Position numbers and translations under genes: made by a program | DNA from: Phenylobacterium deserti | Lineage (GTDB): Bacteria; Pseudomonadota; Alphaproteobacteria; Caulobacterales; Caulobacteraceae | NCBI GenBank assembly: GCA_943332615.1 | Contig: CALQQB010000042.1 | Coordinates: forward strand, 1 to 38,885 | Length of the DNA stretch: 38,885 bases | Direction: 5' to 3' | Shown: one piece after another, positions 23,632 to 30,497 of the stretch | Position numbering within the stretch: position 1 is the stretch's first letter | Layout: each line of letters starts with the position of its first letter | The notes under the pieces: generated by a model | Database searches by the model: none | Told to the model about the DNA's origin: nothing | What the model saw: only the letters and a program-made list of their open reading frames with translations

Positions 23632-24231
23632 TCAGGGCTGGATCGGTTCCAGGCCGATGGCCTTGGCCGCCGCGAGGCGGGCCAGGATCGCGCGCACATA
23701 GGTCTGGGTTTCGGCATACGGCGGCACGTCGCCGTAGCGATCCACCGCGCCAGGGCCGGCGTTGTAGGCCGCCAGCGCCAGCCGCAGGTCGCCATAGCGG
23801 CGCATCTGCTGGGCGAGATAGGCGACCCCGCCGTCGATATTGGACTTCAGGTCGGCGGCATCGACGCCGAGGGTTGAGGCGGTGGCGGGCATGAGCTGCA
23901 TCACCCCACGGGCGCCCTTCGGCGAAACGGCCGCCTGATTGAAACGGGACTCCTGCCAGGCCACAGCTTCGACCACCGGGACGGGGACCGCGTGCCGCCG
24001 GGATGATTCCTGTATCGCGGCGGCGACCTCGGCCGGGGTCGCGGCGCTGACGGCCATGGGCGGGGCGATGGGCCGCGTGCCCTCGGACGTGAAGACCTGT
24101 GGCCCGGAATAGGTCGTGACCGCGCCGTCATCGCCGATCGACAGCACCTGAGCCAAGGCGGCCGGCGCCGTTCCGAGGGCGAAGCCCAGAGCGGCCCCGA
24201 CGATGGCGAAATTCAAGCCCTTACGAGCCAT
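23632..24231 (-). CDS. Lytic transglycosylase (SLT domain, VirB1-like)
   Basis: The 199-residue protein has a signal peptide (to about residue 27, APAALA) and an SLT catalytic domain (70-190) with the glutamate in AWQESRF (Glu94), GARGVMQLMPAT (107-118) and AYNAGPGAVDRYGDVPPYAETQTYV. Such enzymes cleave peptidoglycan glycan strands. Size and architecture match VirB1-type enzymes that open the wall for type IV secretion, and the VirB operon lies 6 kb away without its own VirB1, so it could serve it; a housekeeping role is equally possible. The ATG at 24231 is chosen over the TTG at 24243. Confidence 0.93.
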   Translation of the reverse strand: MARKGLNFAIVGAALGFALGTAPAALAQVLSIGDDGAVTTYSGPQVFTSEGTRPIAPPMAVSAATPAEVAAAIQESSRRHAVPVPVVEAVAWQESRFNQAAVSPKGARGVMQLMPATASTLGVDAADLKSNIDGGVAYLAQQMRRYGDLRLALAAYNAGPGAVDRYGDVPPYAETQTYVRAILARLAAAKAIGLEPIQP

Positions 24232-24285
24232 TCTGCATCCCAACTTGAAGGTTCAGCTTACCCATCCCAGGCGGGCGGGGCCAGA

Positions 24286-25428
24286 TCAGTTCGACTCTGG
24301 TGAAGGAAGCCCCGGCATCTGATCGGGCGGCGCGAGCAGAGCCCGCTGATTGGCGAACAATTCCTGCAGGATGTCGGTCTCGGGCAGGATCGGGCCCTCG
24401 CTGGGCGGCAGAGGCGCGGGTTGTCGTTGTACGCGGGCGGCGTCGATCATCTCGCTGACCGCCGCGATCACCACATCGGGTCGGTCGATCATGACCAGGT
24501 GTGAAGACTCTACAGTGCGCTGAGAGCCGTTTTGCGCGGCGTGGGCGATCTGCAGGTGCTCGATTTCCAGCAGCGTCTTGCCGTCCAGACCGTAGCTGAA
24601 GGCGTTTGCGGACGTCGCGGAGGCCGTGATCACGTAGGTCGGCACGGATCGGAGCTGGCCCCGGGCGCGCATGACTTGCTCAGAGGCGCGCCGGAAGAGC
24701 TCGTCCAGTTCCGAGAGCTGGCCCAGCCAGGTATCGGACCGGAGGGTGACTTCCACGTCGCGTGAGCTAGGACGCGCGGGCTGGCAACCGGACCACGCGG
24801 GGCTGTCGAGCGGCGGCCGAGGCGTGGCCGCGGAGGCGGCCAGGCACCGCCGGACGCGGTTGCGGATTCCATCGAGGCCGTCGCCGACTGGCCGGGGCGC
24901 TCGATGTTCCACCGTCGGATCCAGCAGCACCAGACCCACGACCTGGCGCGGCCGGCGGGCGGCGAAGACCCGCGCGTACATGCCGCCGGCCGAGTGACCC
25001 ACGACGATGAACGGCCCCTTGATGCCGGCCTTGGCCAGGGCCTGATCCAGGTCGCGGGCGATGGCGGCGGCGTCGCGGGGCAGGGGGCCTGGGTCGCTGA
25101 AGCCGTAGCCGGCGCGATCATAGGCACAGACCCGTGTCGTGCGGCTGAGCTGAGGCTGAACCTTGCCCCAGGCGGACGCGCCGGCGCCGAATCCGGACTC
25201 CAACACCACCGTCGGCGAGCCCTTGCCGCTGCACCTGAGGTTTAGGCGCCGCCCGTCCGGCAGCATCACGAGCCGGCCGGGTCGGGCGTAGAGATCGGTG
25301 ACGACCGCCAGGACGTCCGCGCCATCCGCCCGGCTGCAGCCGGCTGTCAGCGCCAGTGCGACGGCCGCGATCGCCGCGACGGCGCCACATCGCCGGCTCG
25401 CTACCCTCCGTTGTCGCCCGTCCACCAT
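24286..25428 (-). CDS. Alpha/beta hydrolase, probable lipoprotein
   Basis: The 380-residue protein has a basic N terminus, a hydrophobic stretch and a lipobox TAGC (Cys31), so it is probably a lipid-anchored envelope protein. The body is an alpha/beta-hydrolase fold: oxyanion region LESGFGAGASAW, CAYDRAGYGFSDPG, nucleophile elbow GHSAGG (Ser146), LLDPT and the histidine in SSHLVMIDRPD. The substrate cannot be predicted. The ATG at 25428 gives the lipoprotein signal; the frame is open to 25515, but the extra part is poor. It stands 54 bases upstream of the transglycosylase gene on the same strand and may be co-transcribed with it. Confidence 0.9.
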   Translation of the reverse strand: MVDGRQRRVASRRCGAVAAIAAVALALTAGCSRADGADVLAVVTDLYARPGRLVMLPDGRRLNLRCSGKGSPTVVLESGFGAGASAWGKVQPQLSRTTRVCAYDRAGYGFSDPGPLPRDAAAIARDLDQALAKAGIKGPFIVVGHSAGGMYARVFAARRPRQVVGLVLLDPTVEHRAPRPVGDGLDGIRNRVRRCLAASAATPRPPLDSPAWSGCQPARPSSRDVEVTLRSDTWLGQLSELDELFRRASEQVMRARGQLRSVPTYVITASATSANAFSYGLDGKTLLEIEHLQIAHAAQNGSQRTVESSHLVMIDRPDVVIAAVSEMIDAARVQRQPAPLPPSEGPILPETDILQELFANQRALLAPPDQMPGLPSPESN

Positions 25429-25638
25429 TGCCTCGCCAATGTCCGCCCGTCGCCGAACGTAGACCACGAAATGTGACGCGATTGGGGGCGGTCTGGTTTC
25501 TACCGGTGGTTTCACCTCCCGGCACGAAGCTTGCTAGGCTGAATGCGTCCGTTTGACCAAAGCGGACAGCTCGCGGGCAATTGCACGTTCCGGGCATCCT
25601 GATAGGTAAGCATTAGTTGGATTGGTGGAGGGCGCAGG

Positions 25639-26010
25639 GTGGAGACGGTCTACGATTGGATCACCGTGGCGATCTTCGGGGGCCTGGTTGTGCTGTTCCT
25701 GCACAGGTCAGTGCAGCCTCAAGAGCCCCAGGACCACATCCTGCAGTATCTGCCGCCGTCACTGGGCTGCATGGCGGCTAACTGGGTGGGTAACCCGCCC
25801 CAGAATCAGGGGCTGATTTCGTTCCTGATCGTTCTGGTGGTGCTGCTCTACATCTTGATCGTCCTGAAGCCGTTTGGCTTCAGCTTCAAAATCCCCAAGC
25901 GCGAGCCCATTCGTCGCCGAAGTTGGTTCAGGCTCAGCGCGACGCAGGGTCGATCTGTAGGCAAGAGTCTTGAGCGTTCGGCGGTTCATGTGAACCGTCG
26001 AACGCTCTAG
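25639..26010 (+). CDS. Probable XrtV (exosortase) sorting-system accessory protein
   Basis: The 123-residue membrane protein has two hydrophobic helices (about 6-22 and 60-78) with the pattern METVYDWITVAIFGGLVVLFLHRS, then ILQYLPPSLGCMAANWVGN and VLKPFGF. I recall this pattern from the small accessory proteins annotated with the alphaproteobacterial exosortase XrtV; the match is from memory and unverified. The GTG at 25639 has GGAGGG six bases upstream. The last ~25 residues are basic and run through a 17-bp inverted repeat (25972-26007), so the original 3' end may have been replaced by a repeat element. The stop is shared, in CTAG, with the convergent lipid A deacylase gene. Confidence 0.6.
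   Translation: METVYDWITVAIFGGLVVLFLHRSVQPQEPQDHILQYLPPSLGCMAANWVGNPPQNQGLISFLIVLVVLLYILIVLKPFGFSFKIPKREPIRRRSWFRLSATQGRSVGKSLERSAVHVNRRTL
25972..26007. repeat. Near-perfect 17-bp inverted repeat at a convergent gene junction
   Basis: Arms 25972-25988 (GAGCGTTCGGCGGTTCA) and 25991-26007 differ by a single base and are separated by TG. The following CTAG holds the stop codons of both convergent genes. A one-armed version of the same element is at 38122-38141, so this belongs to a dispersed palindromic family. It could act as a bidirectional terminator, although T tracts are lacking. Confidence 0.8.
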
Positions 26011-26609
26011 AATCCGCGGTCCACGCCGTAGCGATAGCTGAGCCGCAGGCCCACATCGGCGACCCCAGGGTTGTAGTGACCGGCCAGGCGCGCGTGGCTG
26101 AGGTGGATCCATGACGCTTCCACCGAAAGGCGCTCGGTCGCCTTCCAGCCCAGCGTGAACTCGGGCTCGAACAGGACGCGGGAGCCCAGGTCCAGCTTCG
26201 TCTGGAAGTCGCCCAGACGTTTCGCTCGCTCGGCGGCCGAAATGTCCGGCTCCGCCGGTGAGGGCAAGGCCACCCGATTATCGTGGATCGCCAGGCCGAT
26301 GCCAGGCTGAATGTAGATGCGTCGTGAGAGGCCGAAGCGCCAGGCGAAACCCGCGGCGAGGTAATCGACGCCGCCGGCGGTGTTGACCCCCGTAAGCAGA
26401 TGCAGCCGCGGCTTGCCGATGACGGCGAGTTCGTCCAGCGCGGCGGTCCGTACGCCCGCTACGATCTGCACCCCCCGCTCAAATTTCCCGTAAGAGATGC
26501 CGTCGTCGATGTCGTGGGCGTAGAGGCCGGCGAAAATCTCGCCCGCCGCCGCCGGGCTGGCCGCAAGCGCCGCAGCCGTCGCGATCGCCGTTCGTGCCGC
26601 CCTCGTCAT
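26007..26609 (-). CDS. PagL-like lipid A 3-O-deacylase / acyloxyacyl hydrolase family
   Basis: The 200-residue protein has a signal peptide (residues 1-22) and alternating beta strands of a small outer-membrane barrel. Near the C terminus it shows WIHLSHARLAGHYNPG, corresponding to the PagL catalytic HxSN...NPG region (His169, Ser171), and it ends in phenylalanine. PagL-type enzymes remove an acyl chain from lipid A in the outer membrane. The usual Asn after the serine is His here, and the catalytic Glu is not obvious (Asp185 may replace it), so activity is uncertain. The ATG at 26609 has a perfect GGGAGG six bases upstream. It is 37 bases downstream of the sugar transferase gene and probably co-transcribed with it. 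Confidence 0.75.
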   Translation of the reverse strand: MTRAARTAIATAAALAASPAAAGEIFAGLYAHDIDDGISYGKFERGVQIVAGVRTAALDELAVIGKPRLHLLTGVNTAGGVDYLAAGFAWRFGLSRRIYIQPGIGLAIHDNRVALPSPAEPDISAAERAKRLGDFQTKLDLGSRVLFEPEFTLGWKATERLSVEASWIHLSHARLAGHYNPGVADVGLRLSYRYGVDRGF

Positions 26610-26646
26610 GCCGAACCTCCCACAGCCGAATGCCGCCACGAGTCTC

Positions 26647-28122
26647 CTAGCGGACGGCCTCGCTGTCGCCCAGCAGGCACGGCACTGTCTTCAGGATGAT
26701 CGCGACGTCCAGCCAGAACGACTGACGATCGACGTATTCGAGGTCCAGCGCCACGCGACGGCGAACCGCGCTGGCTGTGTCGATGGGACCGCGGCTGCCG
26801 TTCACCGCCGCCCAGCCGGTGAGGCCCGGTTTGATGCGGTGGCGGTGGGCGTAGGTTTCGACCAGCTTTGAGGCTTCGGCGCCGCCGCTCAGCATGCCGA
26901 TGGCGTGGGGGCGCGGGCCCACCAGGGACATTTCGCCGGCTATGACGTTGAATATCTGTGGCAACTCGTCGATGCTGGTTTTTCGGATGAAACGGCCCAC
27001 ACGGGTGACGCGGTCATCGCCAGGGACGACCTGCCGGACTGCGGAATAGTCCGAAGCCTCCACCCGCATGGAGCGGAACTTCCAGACCACGATCTCCTCG
27101 TTCATGTAGCCGTGCCTGCGCTGGCGGAAGAACACCGGCCCCGGGCTGTCCATGCGGATGATCAGGGCGATCGCAGCCATCAGGGGGGACAGCACGATGA
27201 CGGCGGCGATGCTGAGTGTCAGGTCCAGGGCGCGTTTCGCCGCAAGGTAGCCCGAGCGTTCGGACGGGCCGGCCACCTGCATCAGGTTGAAATCTGCGAC
27301 ACGGCCCACAGTGCGGGTTTCGGTCTCGTCATCCGCATCTTCGAGTAGGAGGGACACCGGGTTCGGGATCGGCGCGAGACGAGTCAGAAGTTCCGCGATC
27401 CGGGCGCTGGCCCGTGGCGGCACGGTGACGACGATACGATCGACATAGGGCAGGATGCGATGGCCGATGAGGTCGGAGGTGTTCCCAAGGACCGGCACAC
27501 CAGCCACCTCAGGACCCACGCGATCGTGACGGTCGTCGAAGACGCCTAGTATATTGACGTCGCGGGTGCGCAGGGCGCGCCGGATCAGCCGTTGAGCTGT
27601 CGGGGTGCCCCCAACGATGATCAGGTTGGGCGTCAGAAGCCCTTTGCCGCGAAGCAGCCCGACGACGAGGCCCCAGCCGGTATGGGTGGCGAACAGCGCC
27701 GTCGTGGCGGTGGCCACCCAGATCGCACAGCCAAGCGCCGGGAAGGTCGGATCCAGGATTCCGCATACGGCGCCGCCGCCGCCGCCGGCCGCGGCCGCGG
27801 CGATCAGGAGCCGTCCGAACCGGCGGCGTGTCTGTTCCCGGGCATTCATCGCATAGGCGCCCATGCCGACCAGCAGCGCGATGGCCGCCACCGGCGCAGC
27901 CAGGGTCATGATGTGGGGCAGTTCGATCAGGCGACCGCTGACAACGGACGCCAGCACGAGACCCGCGACGTCGCCAGCCTGGAACAGCCGCGCGAGCCCG
28001 GGACCCGACACCCGCGACCGCACCGGCTGCAGGCGTTCCGGACGCAGCGGCCCACGGCGATGCGACGACGCTTCGACCTCGCTGTCCGGAATGGCGCGGT
28101 TTGCGCCCGTATCGTCCGCCAC
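26647..28122 (-). CDS. Polyprenyl glycosylphosphotransferase (WbaP/HfsE/PssY type)
   Basis: This 491-residue enzyme should transfer a sugar-1-phosphate to undecaprenyl phosphate, the first step of exopolysaccharide assembly. It has four hydrophobic helices at the N terminus (about 50-160), a Rossmann-like middle domain ([19 protein letters not shown], 180-290) and the C-terminal bacterial sugar-transferase domain (PF02397): [65 protein letters not shown]. The start is GTG at 28122. Caulobacter crescentus has redundant enzymes of this type for holdfast synthesis (HfsE, PssY, PssZ). Two shorter paralogues lie just upstream on the same strand. Confidence 0.93.
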   Translation of the reverse strand: MADDTGANRAIPDSEVEASSHRRGPLRPERLQPVRSRVSGPGLARLFQAGDVAGLVLASVVSGRLIELPHIMTLAAPVAAIALLVGMGAYAMNAREQTRRRFGRLLIAAAAAGGGGGAVCGILDPTFPALGCAIWVATATTALFATHTGWGLVVGLLRGKGLLTPNLIIVGGTPTAQRLIRRALRTRDVNILGVFDDRHDRVGPEVAGVPVLGNTSDLIGHRILPYVDRIVVTVPPRASARIAELLTRLAPIPNPVSLLLEDADDETETRTVGRVADFNLMQVAGPSERSGYLAAKRALDLTLSIAAVIVLSPLMAAIALIIRMDSPGPVFFRQRRHGYMNEEIVVWKFRSMRVEASDYSAVRQVVPGDDRVTRVGRFIRKTSIDELPQIFNVIAGEMSLVGPRPHAIGMLSGGAEASKLVETYAHRHRIKPGLTGWAAVNGSRGPIDTASAVRRRVALDLEYVDRQSFWLDVAIILKTVPCLLGDSEAVR

Positions 28123-28199
28123 TCTGGCTTCCCCACCTGATCGTCGGCGAGTCTAGGGCCTGCGGCTGAGCGATCCGTTAAGGCTGAGATGGATCGGGA

Positions 28200-28907
28200 T
28201 CAGTAGGCGCGGGTGTCGGCGAAGATCAGTGGCACGGTCCGCCAGGCTATCTTCAGGTCGAGCATGAACGCCCAGGTGTCGATGTACTCGTTGTCGGCAT
28301 CGACCCGGTCGATGATGGCCTGCAACTCCTTCACCTCGCCACGGAAGCCGCAGACGGCGGCGTAGCCGGTGAGGCCAGGCTTCGCGCGGAAGCGCAGGTT
28401 GTAGTCGGGCGCCTGCTGGCCCCAGGTTTCGTCGTGAGCCACGGCATGCGGGCGGGGTCCGATCACGGACATCTCGCCTCGCAGCACATTGAGGAACTGC
28501 GGCAGTTCATCCAGGCTGAACTTGCGCAAGACCGCGCCCAGAGCCGTGACTCGCGCGTCATCGCGTGTGGCTTGGCGGACCGTCTCGCCATCCTCGGCGA
28601 CGGTCATGGTGCGGAACTTGAAGACGGTGAAGATCACGCCGTTCAGGCCTGTCCGCCGCTGCCGGAACAGCGCCGGTCCGGGGCTTTCGAGGCGCACCAG
28701 CGCCGCAATGGTCAGCAACAGCGGCAGGAAGAACAGCAGCGCACCCAGCGACATGATGATGTCGAACGCGCGCTTGCGTCGGCTGATCGCGACGGCGCAG
28801 GCTTTAGGGGCCGGCGCGGGGATTGCGCTCACGATGGGCGGAGGCGTCGCGGGCGCAGTCCATTCAGGCCCTTCGGCGTGGCTGCGGAATTTGGCGAGAC
28901 TACTCAT
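28200..28907 (-). CDS. Sugar transferase, short phosphoglycosyl transferase
   Basis: The 235-residue protein has a proline/alanine-rich N-terminal segment (about 55 residues), one membrane-embedded helix (RAFDIIMSLGALLFFLPLLL) and the catalytic domain PF02397 (LFRQRRTGLNG, FKFRTMTV, SLDELPQ, SVIGPRPHA, KPGLTGYAAVCGFRGE). It lacks the N-terminal helices of the 491-residue paralogue. The ATG at 28907 is chosen; the frame is open upstream but overlaps another likely gene. Its closest relative in the window is the gene at 29289, with which it shares long near-identical stretches, so the two look like a tandem duplication. It should load a sugar on undecaprenyl phosphate. Confidence 0.92.
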   Translation of the reverse strand: MSSLAKFRSHAEGPEWTAPATPPPIVSAIPAPAPKACAVAISRRKRAFDIIMSLGALLFFLPLLLTIAALVRLESPGPALFRQRRTGLNGVIFTVFKFRTMTVAEDGETVRQATRDDARVTALGAVLRKFSLDELPQFLNVLRGEMSVIGPRPHAVAHDETWGQQAPDYNLRFRAKPGLTGYAAVCGFRGEVKELQAIIDRVDADNEYIDTWAFMLDLKIAWRTVPLIFADTRAY

Positions 28908-29130
28908 GACGCCGCCGTCGCCCCGGCGTAGCCAGGCCGCGGACGAAAGCCTCCATCGCCTCGGCGCTCCAGAGGCGTACGAGAATCTGCTGCCCGTTCC
29001 CGTCGATCTCTGTGCGGATATGGGCGTCTCCATCGACGGCCGCGGCGTGGGCTCCCACAAAGCCGTAGAAGGCCGCGCGGATGTGCTCCGCGCCGTCATC
29101 CGCTCCAAATCGCGTCTCAAATCCGGACAT
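28900..29130 (-). CDS. Small protein of unknown function between two sugar transferases
   Basis: The 76-residue frame (begins MSGFETRFGADDGAEHIRAA) has GC-rich third positions like its neighbours and an amphipathic pattern with no membrane helix. Its stop overlaps the start region of the downstream sugar transferase gene by eight bases, suggesting coupling. GGGGA precedes the ATG at 29130. I do not recognise a family. It lies between the two duplicated sugar transferase genes and may help regulate them; this is a guess. Confidence 0.5.
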   Translation of the reverse strand: MSGFETRFGADDGAEHIRAAFYGFVGAHAAAVDGDAHIRTEIDGNGQQILVRLWSAEAMEAFVRGLATPGRRRRHE

Positions 29131-29288
29131 GATCCCCGATGGTCCCGTCGAACACGTGGGTTCCAAAGCAAGGAGTGCGCCAGGAATTCCCGCCCCGCGA
29201 CAACGCGTTCGAAACTTATTCGGGCGGATCGCCCTTTCGGTTTCACCGAAGCCCATAAATCGTCAACGGCCGTGGCAGCGGGCGGGTC

Positions 29289-29975
29289 TCAATAAGCCTG
29301 TGGATCGCGGAATATAATCATCCCCGTCCTGGCCAGAATGGCCACATCCAGACCCAGCGACCAGCTCTCGATATAGAGGTTATCGGCCGCCACGCGGTCC
29401 ATCATGCACCGCAAATCCTGAATTTCGCCGCGCAGGCCGTTGACCTGGGCCAGGCCCGTCAATCCGGGCTTGGCGCGAAAACGATCGGTGTAGTTTGGGA
29501 TGACTTCGCCGTAGCGCTGGTCGTGGGCCAGGGCGTGGGGTCGTGGGCCGACCAGCGACATGTCCCCCTGCAGGACATTGAAGAACTGCGGCAGTTCGTC
29601 GAGGCTGAGCCGGCGCAGCAGGGCACCGACAGCGGTCACCCGGGCGTCGTTGCGCGTCGCGTGGCGCAGGTCCGCCCCGTCCTCCACCACCGTCATGGTG
29701 CGAAACTTGTAGATGGTGAAGATGCGGCCCCGATAGCCGGTGCGGCGCTGCCGGAAGATCACCGGGCCGGAGCTCTCGAAGCGCACAGCCAGCGCCAAAC
29801 AGACGAGAAGGGGCAGGAACACCAGGATCGCGATCGCGGCGCCCAGGATGTCCAGCGCCCGCTTGGCGGCGCTCTCGCAGGCGGGCGACCAGTCGAGGGT
29901 CGGGGCAGGTGACGCGTCGCGCTCCGGCTCGTCAGCCGGTTGCGCTCCCAGCGATCTCGCGATGACATCCGTCAT
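29289..29975 (-). CDS. Sugar transferase, short phosphoglycosyl transferase
   Basis: The 228-residue paralogue has a hydrophilic N terminus (about 37 residues), one hydrophobic helix (RALDILGAAIAILVFLPLLV) and the PF02397 motifs [38 protein letters not shown] and KPGLTGLAQVNG. It should transfer a sugar-1-phosphate to undecaprenyl phosphate. It is the first gene of the minus-strand sugar transferase group that continues to the PagL-like gene. The ATG at 29975 has only a weak ribosome binding site (GAGG about 12 bases upstream). It is divergent from the 51-residue membrane protein gene and the ManC-AGE gene. Confidence 0.93.
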   Translation of the reverse strand: MTDVIARSLGAQPADEPERDASPAPTLDWSPACESAAKRALDILGAAIAILVFLPLLVCLALAVRFESSGPVIFRQRRTGYRGRIFTIYKFRTMTVVEDGADLRHATRNDARVTAVGALLRRLSLDELPQFFNVLQGDMSLVGPRPHALAHDQRYGEVIPNYTDRFRAKPGLTGLAQVNGLRGEIQDLRCMMDRVAADNLYIESWSLGLDVAILARTGMIIFRDPQAY

Positions 29976-30051
29976 CAGAACTTACGCCTCACTTCACTGA
30001 ACCCCGACGCGCGCCCTGGAATGGTTGTCGCAGCGTTAGCCTTCTCTACCA

Positions 30052-30070
30052 ACGAACTCTTCACGTTCGT
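30052..30070. promoter_or_regulatory. Inverted repeat upstream of the 51-residue protein gene
   Basis: ACGAAC and GTTCGT form perfect 6-bp arms around seven bases. It lies between the divergent sugar transferase gene (29975) and the small membrane protein gene (30122), a good place for an operator. The regulator is unknown. Confidence 0.3.
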
Positions 30071-30121
30071 GGGTTCTTAATGTGACACAGCCCAGAAAAC
30101 GGGCGGTGTCGGAGTAGAACC

Positions 30122-30277
30122 ATGCCGTCCGACGTGGCCGTCGAACTTATCTCCCAGTCCCTGCGCGCCCCGGCCCCTCGACGGTTGCCGATCGGCGTTG
30201 GGCTCAGCATCGGCGCGGGCGCCTCGGTGGCGCTCTGGACCTGCATCGCCCTGGGTTTACGGGCCCTCCTCGCCTAA
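30122..30277 (+). CDS. 51-residue single-helix membrane protein
   Basis: The short frame begins MPSDVAVELISQSLRAPAP, then has one hydrophobic helix (about residues 23-49, IGVGLSIGAGASVALWTCIA). The start is strongly supported by GGAG (30111-30114) seven bases before the ATG. Third positions are mostly G or C, as in real genes here. It is easily missed because of its length. It lies between a sugar transferase gene and the ManC-AGE gene and probably sits in the inner membrane. I do not recognise a family. Confidence 0.65.
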   Translation: MPSDVAVELISQSLRAPAPRRLPIGVGLSIGAGASVALWTCIALGLRALLA

Positions 30278-30497
30278 GGACGCACCTCGGAGATCGGCGA
30301 CCCTGCACCGCGCCGTGTGTCCCAGATCCGCAGGTCCGCGACCTGATCGGACCCTGCGAAAGTCCCACTCAACCCTGAAACTCACGCCCTTTTTACCGGC
30401 TGAGGGGCCCCAGGGTCAATCAAGGCGAATCGCTCCTACCCGCGCCCGGGCTCCGAAGCCGTTTGCGAACCCCTGCGAAGCGGATAGGTGAGGGACC

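Noticed and set aside
30054..30068. GAAC-N7-GTTC, resembling an SOS box
   Set aside because: The alphaproteobacterial LexA site is a direct GTTC-N7-GTTC repeat; this is an inverted form and the adjacent genes are not SOS genes.
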